NCBI RefSeq assembly: GCF_002105555.1
Contig: NZ_CP020612.1
Coordinates: 895,001-959,000 of the forward strand
Direction: 5' to 3'
Origin: Paracoccus contaminans
Lineage (GTDB): Bacteria; Pseudomonadota; Alphaproteobacteria; Rhodobacterales; Rhodobacteraceae
DNA: 64,000 nt
Shown piece after piece: positions 26,649 through 36,221 of the stretch; position 1 is the first letter of the stretch, and each line of letters opens with the position of its first letter. Under the pieces are notes generated by a model, which saw nothing but the letters and a program-made list of their open reading frames with translations, was not told the DNA's origin and searched no databases. The translations under genes and the position numbers were made by a program.

Positions 26649-27683
26649 ATGAACGACCTGACCAAGATCCCCGTGACCGTCATCACGGGCTTTCTGGGCG
26701 CCGGCAAGACCACGCTGATCCGCCACCTGATGGCCAACCCTCAGGGCCGCCGGCTGGCCGTGCTGGTCAACGAATTCGGCACCGTCGGCGTCGATGGCGA
26801 CATCCTGAAATCCTGCGCCGACGAGAACTGCCCGGCCGAGAACATCGTCGAGCTGGCCAATGGCTGCATCTGCTGCACCGTTGCCGATGATTTCATCCCC
26901 ACGATCGAGGCGCTGATGGCCCTGCCACGGCGGCCCGATCACATCCTGATCGAAACCTCGGGGCTGGCGCTGCCCAAGCCGCTGTTGCGGGCCTTTGACT
27001 GGCCGGCGATCCGTTCGCGCATCACGGTGGACGGGGTGATCGCCGTCGCCGATGCCGAGGCGGTGGCGGCGGGCCGCTTTGCCCCCGACGAGGCTGCGGT
27101 CGACGCCCAGCGTGCCGCGGACGACAGCCTTGACCACGAAACGCCGCTGTCCGAGGTGTTCGAGGATCAGATCGCCTGCGCCGACCTTGTGCTGCTGACC
27201 AAGCCCGACCTGGCCGGCGCGGACGGCCTCGCCGCCGCCCGCGCGGTGATCGCCGCCGAGGCGCCGCGCCCGCTGCCTGTCATCGTGGTATCCGAAGGCG
27301 CAGTCGATCCGCGCGTCGTGCTGGGCCTGAACGCCGCCGCCGAGGATGACCTTGACGCCCGCCCCAGCCACCATGACGGCGCGGACGATCACGAACATGA
27401 CGACTTTGATTCCGCCGTGATCGAGCTGCCCGAGATCGCCGACCCCGCCGACCTGACCGCGCGCATCGAGACGCTGGCGCGCGACCATCGCATCCTGCGC
27501 GTCAAGGGCCACGTCGCCGTCGCGGGCAAGCCCATGCGCCTGCTGGTGCAGGCGGTCGGCGCGCGGGTGCGCCACCAGTATGACCGCCTCTGGGGCGACG
27601 CGCCGCGCGCCTCGCGGCTGGTGGTGATCGCCCAGCATGACGACATCGACCCGGCCCTGATCCGGCAGGTGCTGGGGGCCTGA
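26649..27683 (+). CDS. cobW: CobW family GTP-binding metallochaperone
   Basis: A 344-residue G3E GTPase that delivers Co2+ for corrin metallation. The P-loop is GFLGAGKTT (14-22), the metal motif GCICC is at 72-76, and LLTKPDL is the guanine-specificity region. A His/Asp-rich stretch (SHHDGADDHEHDDFD) in the C-terminal third is a second metal site. GCAGGAG precedes ATG 26649. Its stop overlaps the cobN start as TGATG, which couples it to the chelatase it serves. Confidence 0.94.
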   Translation: MNDLTKIPVTVITGFLGAGKTTLIRHLMANPQGRRLAVLVNEFGTVGVDGDILKSCADENCPAENIVELANGCICCTVADDFIPTIEALMALPRRPDHILIETSGLALPKPLLRAFDWPAIRSRITVDGVIAVADAEAVAAGRFAPDEAAVDAQRAADDSLDHETPLSEVFEDQIACADLVLLTKPDLAGADGLAAARAVIAAEAPRPLPVIVVSEGAVDPRVVLGLNAAAEDDLDARPSHHDGADDHEHDDFDSAVIELPEIADPADLTARIETLARDHRILRVKGHVAVAGKPMRLLVQAVGARVRHQYDRLWGDAPRASRLVVIAQHDDIDPALIRQVLGA

Positions 27684-30600
27684 TGCACGTCGTCTTCCGC
27701 GAAACCCGCGGCCTCGAGGATGCCGAGGCGCCATTTGATCCGGGGCAGGACGCCGCCGATCTGGTGGTGCTGTCGTTTTCCGACAGCGACCTGGGGGCCT
27801 TTGCGGCAGGCTGGCGGCGGGCGGATGGGGGGCTGCCGGCGCTGCGGCTGCAAAATCTTGTGGCGCTGCGCCATCCGCTGTCGGTGGATGCTTATGCCGA
27901 GCGGACGCTGGCCGGGGCGCGGGCCATCCTGATCCGGCTGATCGGCGGGGCGGCCTATTGGCCGCACGGGCTGGCGGTGGTGCAGGATATGGCCCGGCGC
28001 CGCGGCATCGCGCTGGCGGTGCTGCCCGCCGACGGGGCCGAGGATGCCGCGCTCGAAGCGGCCTCGACGCTGGACAGGCCCGTGCTGCGGCGGCTGGCGG
28101 CGCTGTGCGATGCGGGCGGGGCGGTCGCGGCGCAGATGGCGCTGGCCGAACTGGCCCGCGCCGCGGGGCTGGACGCCGCCCCGGTCGCAGGCGCGGCGAC
28201 GGTGCCGCAGATGGGTCTTTACGATCCGGATGCCGGGGTGATCGCCGCGCTGCCGCAGGGGCCGGTGACGCTGGTCTGTTTTTACCGATCCTATCTGGCT
28301 GCGGCCGACACCGCCGCGGTCGATGCCCTGATCGCGGCGCTGCGGGCGCGGGGGCTGGCGGCGATGGGGGTGTTCGCGGCCTCGCTCAAGACACCGGGCT
28401 TTGCCGATTGGCTGGCCGAGGCAGTCGGCGCGCGGCCGGTGCAGGCCATCATCAGCGCCACCTGCTTTTCGGCGCGGGGGGACGATGGGGCGACCCCCTT
28501 CGACCGCTGGGATTGCCCGGTGCATCAGGTGGTCCTGTCCACCGCGCGCCGCCGCGACTGGGCCGGGTCCGAACGCGGCCTGTCGCCCGCAGACCTTGCC
28601 ATGCAGGTCGTGCTGCCCGAGGTGGACGGCCGCCTGAACGCCGGGCTCGTGTCGCACAAATCCCCGGCCCGGCGTGACCCTGCGCTGCAATATTCCCGAT
28701 TTGCCCACCATCCCGACGCGGACCGGCTGGCCGCCGCCGCCGACCGCATCGCGGCCTGGCACCGCCTGGGGCAGACCCCGGCGGCCGAGCGCAGGCTGGC
28801 GGTCATCCTGTCCTCATATCCCGGCCGCCCGGACCAGATCGCCCATGCGGTCGGGCTGGACGCGCTCGCCTCGACCGAGGCGCTGCTGGCGGACCTGTCG
28901 GCCGAGGGCTGGGCCGTGGCGCCCGGCGCGGCCCAGCCCGCCGCGCTGGCAGAACAGCGCATCAGCTGGCCGCTGGAAGACTACGCCGCCGCGCTGGCCG
29001 CCCTGCCGGCGGCGCTGCGGGACGAGCTGGCAGCGACTTGGGGCGCGCCCGCGGATGACCCGGCGGTGTCCCGCGGCGCCTTCAGCTTCGCCGCCCTGCG
29101 CCGGGGCAACGCCTTGATCGCGCTGCAGCCGGAACGCAGCGATCCGGCCCGGCGCGCCGAGGATTACCACGATCTGTCCCGCGTGCCCCGCCACGGTTAC
29201 GTGGCCTTCTACCTGTGGCTGCGATCGCAAGGGCTGCACGCGATCGTCCACATGGGGGCGCATGGCACGCTGGAATGGCTGCCCGGCAAGGCCGCCGCGC
29301 TGTCGGGTGCCTGCTGGCCCGAGGCGCTGATCGGCCCGGCGCCGGTCATCTATCCCTTCATTGTCAACGACCCCGGCGAGGCCGCGCAGGCCCGCCGCCG
29401 GATCGGGGCACTGACGCTGGGCCACCTGCCCCCGCCGCTGATCGCCAGCGACACGCCGGACGAATTGCGGCGGCTGGAATCGCTGCTGGACGAATATTCG
29501 ACCGCCGACGGGCTGGACCCGGCCCGCCGCGCCCGGCTGATCGCCGATATCCGCGCCGAGGCGCAGGGCCGCGGGATCGAGGCGGACCTTGGCCTGCCCC
29601 CCGACGCCGGCATGGCCGAGGCGATCACCCGCATCGACCGCTTTGTCTGCGACCTCAAGGACAGCCGCTTTGGCGACGGCCTGCACGTGCTGGGCCGCGG
29701 CGCTTGCGGAAACGCCGAGCGCGCGGGGCTGGCCCGCGCCCTGTCCGGGCTGCGGGTCGCGCCGGGGCCGTCCGGCTCTCCGGCGCGGGGGCGGGCGGAC
29801 GTGCTGCCCACCGGGCGCAACCTGTTTTCCGTCGATCCTCGCGCCGTGCCGTCCCGGTCTGCCCATGCGCAGGGGGTCAAGCTGGCCGAAGAGCTGCTGC
29901 GCCGCCACCTGCAGGACCACGGCGACTGGCCACGCGGCCTGGTCGTGAATCTGTGGGGCAGCGCCACGATGCGGACGGCGGGCGAGGAGATCGCCATGGC
30001 CCTGCACCTGGCCGGGCTGGCGCCCGTGTGGGACGCGGGGGCCGAGCGCGTCTCGGGCGTCGAGGCGATTCCGCTGGCGCTGCTGGGCCGGCCGCGCATC
30101 GACGTGACGCTGCGCGTCTCGGGGCTGTTCCGCGACGTGTTCCCGTCGCTGGCGGCGCTGTTCCACACCGGCACGGCGATGCTGGCCGCGCGTGAGGAAA
30201 GCGCCGCCGACAACCCCTATCGCGACAGCGCCCCCCGCATCTTCGGACCCCAGCCCGGCCGATACGGCATGGGGATCGCGCAGGGCGATCTGGCCCCGGC
30301 GGCGCGCGATGCGGCGGGGGCCGCGTGGCTGTCGGCCTCGGCTTGGGCCATTGCGGCCGATGGCAGCGCAGCCCCTGACCGCGCGGCGCTGGAAAAGCGT
30401 CTGCGGGGCGCGGACAGCCTGGTTCACGCACAGGATCTGGCCGAAACCGATCTGCTGGTGGCCGCCGACTATCCCGCCCATCTGGGGGGCTTCGCCGCCG
30501 CCATGACCCATCTGGGGGCCGACGCGCCGGCCATCTATCATCTTGATTCCACGCGCCCTGGAACCCCCCGCGCCCGCGCGCTGCCCGAGGAGATCGCCCG

Positions 30601-30955
30601 CGTCGTGCGCGCCCGCGCCGCCAACCCCGCCTGGGCGGACGGGATGATGCGCCACGGCTTTCGCGGGGCGGCCGAAATCGCGGCGACGCTGGACCATATG
30701 GCCGCCTTTGCCCATCTGGCCGGGGCGGTGCCGGCGCATCTGTTCGACCTGTATCACGCCGCCACCCTGGGCCGGCCCGAGGTCGCGGCCTTCATGGCGC
30801 GCGAGAACCCCGCCGCGCTGGCCGCCCTGCGCGATCGCTTTGCCGCGCTGCGGGCGGCCGGGCTGTGGGCGACGCGCCGCAATTCGACCCATGCGGCGCT
30901 TGCCCCCCCAGGGGACAAGGCGCAGGCCGCCCCGCCGGGCCGGGCCGCGCCATGA
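27683..30955 (+). CDS. cobN: Cobaltochelatase subunit CobN
   Basis: The large subunit (1090 residues) of the aerobic, ATP-dependent cobaltochelatase, related to the magnesium chelatase H subunit; it inserts Co2+ into hydrogenobyrinic acid a,c-diamide. Recognisable are RNLFSVDPRAVPS-type sequence (GRNLFSVDPRAVPS), MGAHGTLEWLPGKAAALS, VYPFIVNDPGE-like YPFIVNDPGEAAQA and NLWGSATMRTAGEEIA. It is somewhat shorter than the Pseudomonas denitrificans protein. It begins with ATG 27683 overlapping cobW and ends in an ATGA overlap with cobG. The CobS and CobT AAA partner subunits are not in the window. Confidence 0.93.
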   Translation: MHVVFRETRGLEDAEAPFDPGQDAADLVVLSFSDSDLGAFAAGWRRADGGLPALRLQNLVALRHPLSVDAYAERTLAGARAILIRLIGGAAYWPHGLAVVQDMARRRGIALAVLPADGAEDAALEAASTLDRPVLRRLAALCDAGGAVAAQMALAELARAAGLDAAPVAGAATVPQMGLYDPDAGVIAALPQGPVTLVCFYRSYLAAADTAAVDALIAALRARGLAAMGVFAASLKTPGFADWLAEAVGARPVQAIISATCFSARGDDGATPFDRWDCPVHQVVLSTARRRDWAGSERGLSPADLAMQVVLPEVDGRLNAGLVSHKSPARRDPALQYSRFAHHPDADRLAAAADRIAAWHRLGQTPAAERRLAVILSSYPGRPDQIAHAVGLDALASTEALLADLSAEGWAVAPGAAQPAALAEQRISWPLEDYAAALAALPAALRDELAATWGAPADDPAVSRGAFSFAALRRGNALIALQPERSDPARRAEDYHDLSRVPRHGYVAFYLWLRSQGLHAIVHMGAHGTLEWLPGKAAALSGACWPEALIGPAPVIYPFIVNDPGEAAQARRRIGALTLGHLPPPLIASDTPDELRRLESLLDEYSTADGLDPARRARLIADIRAEAQGRGIEADLGLPPDAGMAEAITRIDRFVCDLKDSRFGDGLHVLGRGACGNAERAGLARALSGLRVAPGPSGSPARGRADVLPTGRNLFSVDPRAVPSRSAHAQGVKLAEELLRRHLQDHGDWPRGLVVNLWGSATMRTAGEEIAMALHLAGLAPVWDAGAERVSGVEAIPLALLGRPRIDVTLRVSGLFRDVFPSLAALFHTGTAMLAAREESAADNPYRDSAPRIFGPQPGRYGMGIAQGDLAPAARDAAGAAWLSASAWAIAADGSAAPDRAALEKRLRGADSLVHAQDLAETDLLVAADYPAHLGGFAAAMTHLGADAPAIYHLDSTRPGTPRARALPEEIARVVRARAANPAWADGMMRHGFRGAAEIAATLDHMAAFAHLAGAVPAHLFDLYHAATLGRPEVAAFMARENPAALAALRDRFAALRAAGLWATRRNSTHAALAPPGDKAQAAPPGRAAP

Positions 30956-32094
30956 CGGCCCCGGTGATCCGCGGATGGTGCCCGGGCGCGCTGCGGCCGA
31001 TGGAATCGGGCGACGGGCTGGTGGTGCGCGTGCGCCCGCCGGGCGGGCGCCTCAGCCCGGCGCAGGGCCGCGCGCTGGCTGCGGCGGCGCGCATCCATGG
31101 CAACGGGTTGATCGACCTGACCGCCCGCGCCAGCCTGCAGCTGCGCGGGGCCAGCGCCGCGGGCCATGCCGCCCTGATCGCCGACCTGCGCGCGGCCGGG
31201 CTGGTCGATGAGGGCCCGGCCGCCGAGGCGCGGCGCAACATCATCATCACCCCCTTTGCCGATGCCCCGACCGATGCGCTGGCCGCGCGGCTGGCCGGGG
31301 CGCTGGCGCAAGGTCCGCTGCTGCCGGCCAAGTTCGGCTTTGCGGTGGATTGCGGCCCGGTGCGGGTGCTGGCACAGACATCGGCCGATATCCGGCTGGA
31401 ACGGGCGGCGGATGGCGGGCTGATCCTGCGGGCCGACGGCTGCGCGCTGGGCGCGCGGGTGACGCCCGACACCGCCCCTGCCGCCGCGGCCGCGCTGGCG
31501 CAGTGGTTCCTGGAGGCCGGCGGGGCCAGCGGCGGGCGGGGCCGCATGGCGGCGCTGATGGCCCGCGGCGCGCGCCCCCCCGCTGCGCTGGCGCCCACCG
31601 ATGCCCCCGCCGCCGCGCTGCCCGAACCCCAGCCCGGCCCGGTTCCGCAAGGGGTGCTGGCCGCGATCGCCTTCGGCCAGCTGCCGGCCGAGACGCTGGC
31701 GGCGCTGGCCGCGCTGGGCCCGCTGCGCCCGACCCCGTGGCGGATGCTGCTGGTCGAGGGCGCGGCGGCGGTGCCCGACCTGCCGGGCCTGGTGCGCGCG
31801 GGCGATCCGCTGCGCCGCGTACATGCCTGCACCGGCGCGCCCGGCTGCGGACAGGCGCTGCAACCGACACGGCCCCTGGCCCGCCGCCTTGCGGCCGGCC
31901 TGCCTGCGGGGGCGGTGCTGCATGTCTCGGGCTGCGCCAAGGGTTGCGCCCATCCCGCCCCCGCCGACCTGACCCTGACCGCGACGGCCTGCGGCTTTGA
32001 CCTGATCCGGCGCGGGAAGGCGGGCGATGCCCCCATCCGCCGCGGGCTGGACCCTGCGATGCTTTTCCTTGAGGATCCCGATGCCCCACTATGA
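30952..32094 (+). CDS. cobG: Precorrin-3B synthase
   Basis: A 380-residue oxygen-dependent monooxygenase of the sulfite/nitrite reductase fold that makes precorrin-3B from precorrin-3A, the step that marks the aerobic pathway. The [4Fe-4S] ligands appear as HACTGAPGCGQA and SGCAKGCAHP (C-x5-C and C-x3-C). The two ferredoxin-like half domains are visible in the N-terminal half (HGNGLIDLTARASLQLRG). It overlaps cobN (ATGA) and cobH by 14 nt. Ala/Pro-rich sequence links the halves near 205-225. Confidence 0.92.
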   Translation: MTAPVIRGWCPGALRPMESGDGLVVRVRPPGGRLSPAQGRALAAAARIHGNGLIDLTARASLQLRGASAAGHAALIADLRAAGLVDEGPAAEARRNIIITPFADAPTDALAARLAGALAQGPLLPAKFGFAVDCGPVRVLAQTSADIRLERAADGGLILRADGCALGARVTPDTAPAAAAALAQWFLEAGGASGGRGRMAALMARGARPPAALAPTDAPAAALPEPQPGPVPQGVLAAIAFGQLPAETLAALAALGPLRPTPWRMLLVEGAAAVPDLPGLVRAGDPLRRVHACTGAPGCGQALQPTRPLARRLAAGLPAGAVLHVSGCAKGCAHPAPADLTLTATACGFDLIRRGKAGDAPIRRGLDPAMLFLEDPDAPL

Positions 32095-32707
32095 AACCGA
32101 CGGCGCGGCGATCTATCGCCAGTCCTTTTCCATCATTCGGGCCGAGGCCGACCTGACCCGCTTTGACGCGGACGAGGAGCCCGTGGTCGCCCGCATGATC
32201 CATGCCGCGGGCATGGTCGGGCTGGCGGGCCATGTCCGCTTCACCCCCGGCATGGCCGCGGCGGCGCGCGCGGCGCTGGCGGCGGGGGCGCCGATCCTGT
32301 GCGATGCCCGCATGGTCAGCGAAGGCATCACCCGCGCCCGCCTGCCCGCCGGCAACGCGGTCATCTGCACCCTGCCCGATCCCGCCGTGCCCGCGCTCGC
32401 GGCGCGGATGGGCAACACACGCTCGGCCGCGGCGCTCGAGCTGTGGCGCCCGCATCTGGGAGGCGCGCTCGTCGCCATCGGCAATGCGCCGACGGCATTG
32501 TTCCACCTGCTCGACATGCTGGCCGATCCCGCCTGCCCGCGCCCGGCGGCGATCATCGGCTGCCCCGTGGGTTTTGTCGGCGCGGCCGAATCCAAGGACG
32601 CGCTGATGGCCGCCCCGCCCGCCCCGGCCCTGATCGTCGAAGGCCGGCTGGGCGGATCGGCCATCACCGCCGCCGCCGTCAACGCGCTGGCGAGCCGCGC
32701 GGAATGA
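32081..32707 (+). CDS. cobH: Precorrin-8X methylmutase
   Basis: A 208-residue enzyme that moves the C11 methyl group to C12, giving hydrogenobyrinic acid. The catalytic His is residue 41 in VARMIHAAGM; SFSIIRAEADL, ILCDARMVSEGI and IGCPVGFVGAAESKDAL are the family blocks. It starts 14 nt inside the end of cobG and overlaps cobI as ATGA. Confidence 0.95.
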   Translation: MPHYETDGAAIYRQSFSIIRAEADLTRFDADEEPVVARMIHAAGMVGLAGHVRFTPGMAAAARAALAAGAPILCDARMVSEGITRARLPAGNAVICTLPDPAVPALAARMGNTRSAAALELWRPHLGGALVAIGNAPTALFHLLDMLADPACPRPAAIIGCPVGFVGAAESKDALMAAPPAPALIVEGRLGGSAITAAAVNALASRAE

Positions 32708-33465
32708 GCGGGGCGCAGGCCGCGATGCCGGTGGGGCGCATCCTCTGCGCCGGGCTGGGTCCGGGCGATCCGGGCCTGATCTCGGTCCGCGCCGACCGGG
32801 CGATCCGCGCCGCGCGCCATGTGGCCTATTTCCGCAAGCGCGGCCGGCTGGGCCAGGCGCGGCGGATCGTCGAGGGGATGCTGGCCCCCGGCGCGGTCGA
32901 ATGGGCGATGGAATACCCCGTCACGACCGAGCTGCCCTTCGACAGCCCCGCCTATGGCGCGGCGCTGGCGGCGTTCTATGACGACTGGGCGGCGCGGCTT
33001 GCGGGGCTGGCCGATGCGGGGCACGAGGTTGTCGTGCTTTGCGAGGGCGATCCGTTCCTCTATGGCTCGTTCATGCATCTGCACAGCCGCCTGCAGGACC
33101 GCGCCGCGGTCGAGGTGATCCCCGGCATCCCCGGCATGACAGGGTGCTGGCACGCGACGGGGGTGCCGATCACCTGGGGCGACGATGTGCTGACCGTGCT
33201 GCCCGGCACCCTGCCCGAGGATGAGCTGGTGCGCCACATGGCCGGGGCAGATGCGCTGGCGGTGCTGAAAACCGGGCGCAACCTGCCGCGCGTGCGCCGG
33301 GCGCTGGAACGGGCGGGCCGTCTGGATCAGGCATGGCTGGTCGAACGGGGCACCATGCCCGGCCAGCGTGTCGCCCGCCTGGCCGAGATCGAGGCCGCCG
33401 ACTGCCCCTATTTCGCCATGGTGCTGGTCCATGGGACCGGCCGGCGCCCCGAGGCGCCGGAATGA
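32704..33465 (+). CDS. cobI: Precorrin-2 C(20)-methyltransferase
   Basis: A 253-residue SAM-dependent methyltransferase of the tetrapyrrole methylase fold making precorrin-3A. It has the N-terminal GLGPGDPGL motif (17-25), VVLCEGDPFLYGSFMHL (about 109-125) and the PGIPGMTGCWHATGVPI loop. It overlaps cobH and cobJ as ATGA on both sides. It is the first dedicated corrin-ring step encoded here. Confidence 0.94.
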   Translation: MSGAQAAMPVGRILCAGLGPGDPGLISVRADRAIRAARHVAYFRKRGRLGQARRIVEGMLAPGAVEWAMEYPVTTELPFDSPAYGAALAAFYDDWAARLAGLADAGHEVVVLCEGDPFLYGSFMHLHSRLQDRAAVEVIPGIPGMTGCWHATGVPITWGDDVLTVLPGTLPEDELVRHMAGADALAVLKTGRNLPRVRRALERAGRLDQAWLVERGTMPGQRVARLAEIEAADCPYFAMVLVHGTGRRPEAPE

Positions 33466-34208
33466 CCGGCGCGCGCGCCCCGGGCTGGGTGGCGGTCGCG
33501 GGCCTCGGCCCCGGCAACGCGGCGCTGGTCACGCCCGAGGTCGCGGCGGCGCTCGCGCAGGCGAGCGATGTGGTCGGCTATGCCCCCTATGTCGCGCGCG
33601 TTCCCCTGCGCGCGGGGCTGGCGCGCCACCCCTCGGACAACCGGGTCGAGCTGGACCGCGCGGCGCTGGCGCTGGATCTGGCGGCGGCGGGGCGGCGGGT
33701 GGTCGTCGTGTCCTCGGGCGATCCGGGGGTCTTTGCGATGGCCTCGGCCCTGTTCGAGGCGGCCGAGGGGCGCGCCATGCTGCCCGACATCCGCATCCTG
33801 CCCGGCATCACCGCGATGCTGGCGGCGGCGGCGCGCGCGGGGGCGCCGCTGGGGCATGATTTCTGCGCCATCAACCTGTCGGACAATCTCAAGCCCATGG
33901 CGGTGATCGAACACCGCATCCGCCATGCCGCGCAAGGCGGCTTTGCCATGGCGTTCTACAACCCCCGCTCGGCCGCGCGCCCGCACCAGTTCGCGCGCGT
34001 GCTGGACCTGCTGCGCGAGGAATGCGAGCCGGCGCGCCTGCTGGTCTTTGCCCGCGCCGTCACCACCCCCGACGAACGCCTGCTGACCGTGACACTGGCC
34101 GAGGCCGAGCCGCAGATGGCCGACATGCGCACCGTCGTGATCGTCGGCAACGAGGCGACACGGCGGGTCGGGCGCTGGGTCTATACGCCGCGGGGCGCCG
34201 CGCGATGA
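33462..34208 (+). CDS. cobJ: Precorrin-3B C(17)-methyltransferase
   Basis: A 248-residue tetrapyrrole methylase that methylates C17 and contracts the ring to precorrin-4. It has GLGPGN (14-19), VVSSGDPGVFAMASALFEA (about 83-101), LPGITAMLAAAARAGAPLGHDF and AFYNPRS, all typical for CobJ/CbiH. The 3' end overlaps that of antisense cobK by 28 nt. Confidence 0.95.
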   Translation: MTGARAPGWVAVAGLGPGNAALVTPEVAAALAQASDVVGYAPYVARVPLRAGLARHPSDNRVELDRAALALDLAAAGRRVVVVSSGDPGVFAMASALFEAAEGRAMLPDIRILPGITAMLAAAARAGAPLGHDFCAINLSDNLKPMAVIEHRIRHAAQGGFAMAFYNPRSAARPHQFARVLDLLREECEPARLLVFARAVTTPDERLLTVTLAEAEPQMADMRTVVIVGNEATRRVGRWVYTPRGAAR

Positions 34209-34918
34209 AGCCAGGCCATCACCGCGTCCACCGTCGCGGCCTCGGCGCGGGGGGGCGGGGCGGGGCGGTCGATCATGACGACGGGCAGGCCCAGCATCCG
34301 CGCCGCCGCGATCTTGGCGGATGCGCCGGCGCCGCCGGCATTCTTGGCGACCACATGGGTCACGCCATGATCGCGCATCAGCGCCAGATCGCCCGCGACC
34401 GTGAAGGGGCCGCGATCCACGATGACCCTTGCCCCGGCCAGCGGCTGGGGCGCGGGATCAACCAGCCGCAGCACCCAGGCGTGGGGCAGGCCGGCAAAGC
34501 CGCCAAGCGACTGGCGGCCGATCGCCAGGAACACGGTCGCGGGGCGCTGCGGCAGGGCGGCGACGGCACCGGCGATGTCCGCCACGCGGGTCCAGCGGTC
34601 GCCCGGCCCCGGCTGCCAGGGCGGCCGCTGCAAGCCCAGCAGCGCCGCACCCTGCGCCGCGCAGGCGGCGGCGGCATTGCAGCTGATCTGCGCCGCAAAG
34701 GGGTGGGTGGCGTCGACCACATGGCTGATCCGTTCGTCCGCCAGATAGCGGGCCAGCCCCGCCGCCCCGCCAAAGCCGCCGATGCGCAGCGGCAGCGGCT
34801 GGGCCGCGGGCGCGGCGGTGCGGCCGGCATAGGAATAGACGGCGTCCAGCCCCGCCGCGGCCAGCCGCCCGGCCAGCGCCGCGGCCTCGGCGGTGCCGCC
34901 CAGCAGGAGAATGCGCAT
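34181..34918 (-). CDS. cobK: Precorrin-6A reductase
   Basis: A 245-residue NADPH-dependent enzyme reducing precorrin-6A to precorrin-6B. It has the N-terminal LLLGGTAEAAALA motif, DATHPFAAQIS, and VAKNAGGAGASAKIAAAR (dinucleotide and substrate region). It is the only ring gene on the - strand in this stretch: its start codon overlaps that of cobL (shared CATG at 34916-34919) and its end overlaps cobJ. It has no intergenic space for its own promoter, so its promoter must lie within cobL. Confidence 0.93.
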   Translation of the reverse strand: MRILLLGGTAEAAALAGRLAAAGLDAVYSYAGRTAAPAAQPLPLRIGGFGGAAGLARYLADERISHVVDATHPFAAQISCNAAAACAAQGAALLGLQRPPWQPGPGDRWTRVADIAGAVAALPQRPATVFLAIGRQSLGGFAGLPHAWVLRLVDPAPQPLAGARVIVDRGPFTVAGDLALMRDHGVTHVVAKNAGGAGASAKIAAARMLGLPVVMIDRPAPPPRAEAATVDAVMAWLHRAAPRGV

Positions 34919-36221
34919 GGCTGACCCGTGGCTGTCGATCATCGGCATCGGCGAGGATGGCCTGGCCGGCCTGCCCTGTGCAAGCCGCGAGGCGCTGGAC
35001 GCGGCGGCGATCGTGTTCGGCGGGCCGCGCCATCTGTCGCTGGCGCAGGTCGGGGCGCGGGGGCGGGAATGGCCCGTGCCCTTCGACCTGGGGCCTTTGC
35101 TGGCGCTGCGCGGGACGCGGGCGGCGATGCTGGTATCGGGCGATCCGTTCTGGCACGGGGCGGGCGGGCTGCTGGCGGCGCGCCTGCCGGCCGCCGAATG
35201 GCGCGCCTTTCCCGCGCCGGGGACATTCTCGCTGGTGGCCGCGCGCCTCGGCTGGCGGATCGAGGAGACGCGCTGCCTGGGGCTGCACGCCGCGCCGCTT
35301 GCCCGGCTGCGCCCGGTCATGGGCCGGGGGGTGCGCGCGATCTGCACGCTGCGCGACGCGGCGGCGGTGCCCGCGCTGGCCGACTGGCTGGCCGCCCACG
35401 GCCTGGGCGCGACCCGGATCACCGTCTGCGAGGCGCTGGGCGGCCCGCGCGAGCGCATCCGCGAGGGCGCGCACTGGCCCGACATCGCCGGGCCGGTGGC
35501 GGTGGCGCTGGACGGGGCGGCGCTGCCCCGGGGGGCGGGTCTGGCGCGCGCGGCCGGCCTGCCCGATGCGCTGTTCGCCCATGACGGGCAGATCACAAAG
35601 GCGCCGGTGCGCGCGCTGACGCTGGCCGCGCTGGCCCCCCGGCCGGGCGAGCTGCTGTGGGACATCGGCGCGGGATCGGGATCGGTTTCGGTCGAATGGT
35701 GCCTGGCCGGTGGGCGCGCCATCGCGATCGAGCGGCGGGCCGACCGTATCGCCAATATCCGCCGCAATGCCGACGCCTTCGGCATCGCCCACAGGCTGAA
35801 GATCGTTCAGGGGGACGCCGCTGGGGTGCTGGACGATCTGGACGAACCCGATGCCGTCTTTGTCGGGGGGGGCGGCGATGCTGTCCTCGACCGTCTGGCC
35901 GCAAGTGGCCACGACCACGGGCCAGCGCCCGAAAGGGGACGGGACGGGGGCGACGCATCGGGCGAGAAACCGGGCGTGACGGCCGCGGCTAGGGGCGCCG
36001 CAGGCGGCGCGGCGGCGCAGGCCGGGCGCTGGCAGGTGGGGGCGGGCGCGCCGCGGCTGGTCGCCAATGCGGTCACGCTGGAAAGCGAGGCGCGGCTGGC
36101 CGGGCTGCATGCCGCGCGGGGCGGGCGGCTGCTGCGCATCGACCTGGCCGAGGCCGCGCCGCTGGGCCGCTATCGCGGCTGGCAGCCCGCGCGCCCGCTG
36201 GTGCAATGGATCTGGCCATGA
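34917..36221 (+). CDS. cobL: Precorrin-6Y C(5,15)-methyltransferase (decarboxylating), with insertion
   Basis: A bifunctional 434-residue enzyme. The N-terminal CobE/CbiE-type tetrapyrrole methylase (GIGEDGLAGL at 10-19, ISGDP-like LVSGDPFWHGAGG) is followed by the CbiT-type domain with the SAM motif DIGAGSGSVSVEW (about 249-261). Residues about 331-379 are a Gly/Ala/Asp-rich insertion absent from the usual proteins. It falls between the strand VFVGGGG-DAVLDRL and the conserved LVANAVTLESEARL. AGGAG lies about 11 nt before ATG 34917, inside cobK. The stop overlaps cobE. Confidence 0.92.
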   Translation: MADPWLSIIGIGEDGLAGLPCASREALDAAAIVFGGPRHLSLAQVGARGREWPVPFDLGPLLALRGTRAAMLVSGDPFWHGAGGLLAARLPAAEWRAFPAPGTFSLVAARLGWRIEETRCLGLHAAPLARLRPVMGRGVRAICTLRDAAAVPALADWLAAHGLGATRITVCEALGGPRERIREGAHWPDIAGPVAVALDGAALPRGAGLARAAGLPDALFAHDGQITKAPVRALTLAALAPRPGELLWDIGAGSGSVSVEWCLAGGRAIAIERRADRIANIRRNADAFGIAHRLKIVQGDAAGVLDDLDEPDAVFVGGGGDAVLDRLAASGHDHGPAPERGRDGGDASGEKPGVTAAARGAAGGAAAQAGRWQVGAGAPRLVANAVTLESEARLAGLHAARGGRLLRIDLAEAAPLGRYRGWQPARPLVQWIWP

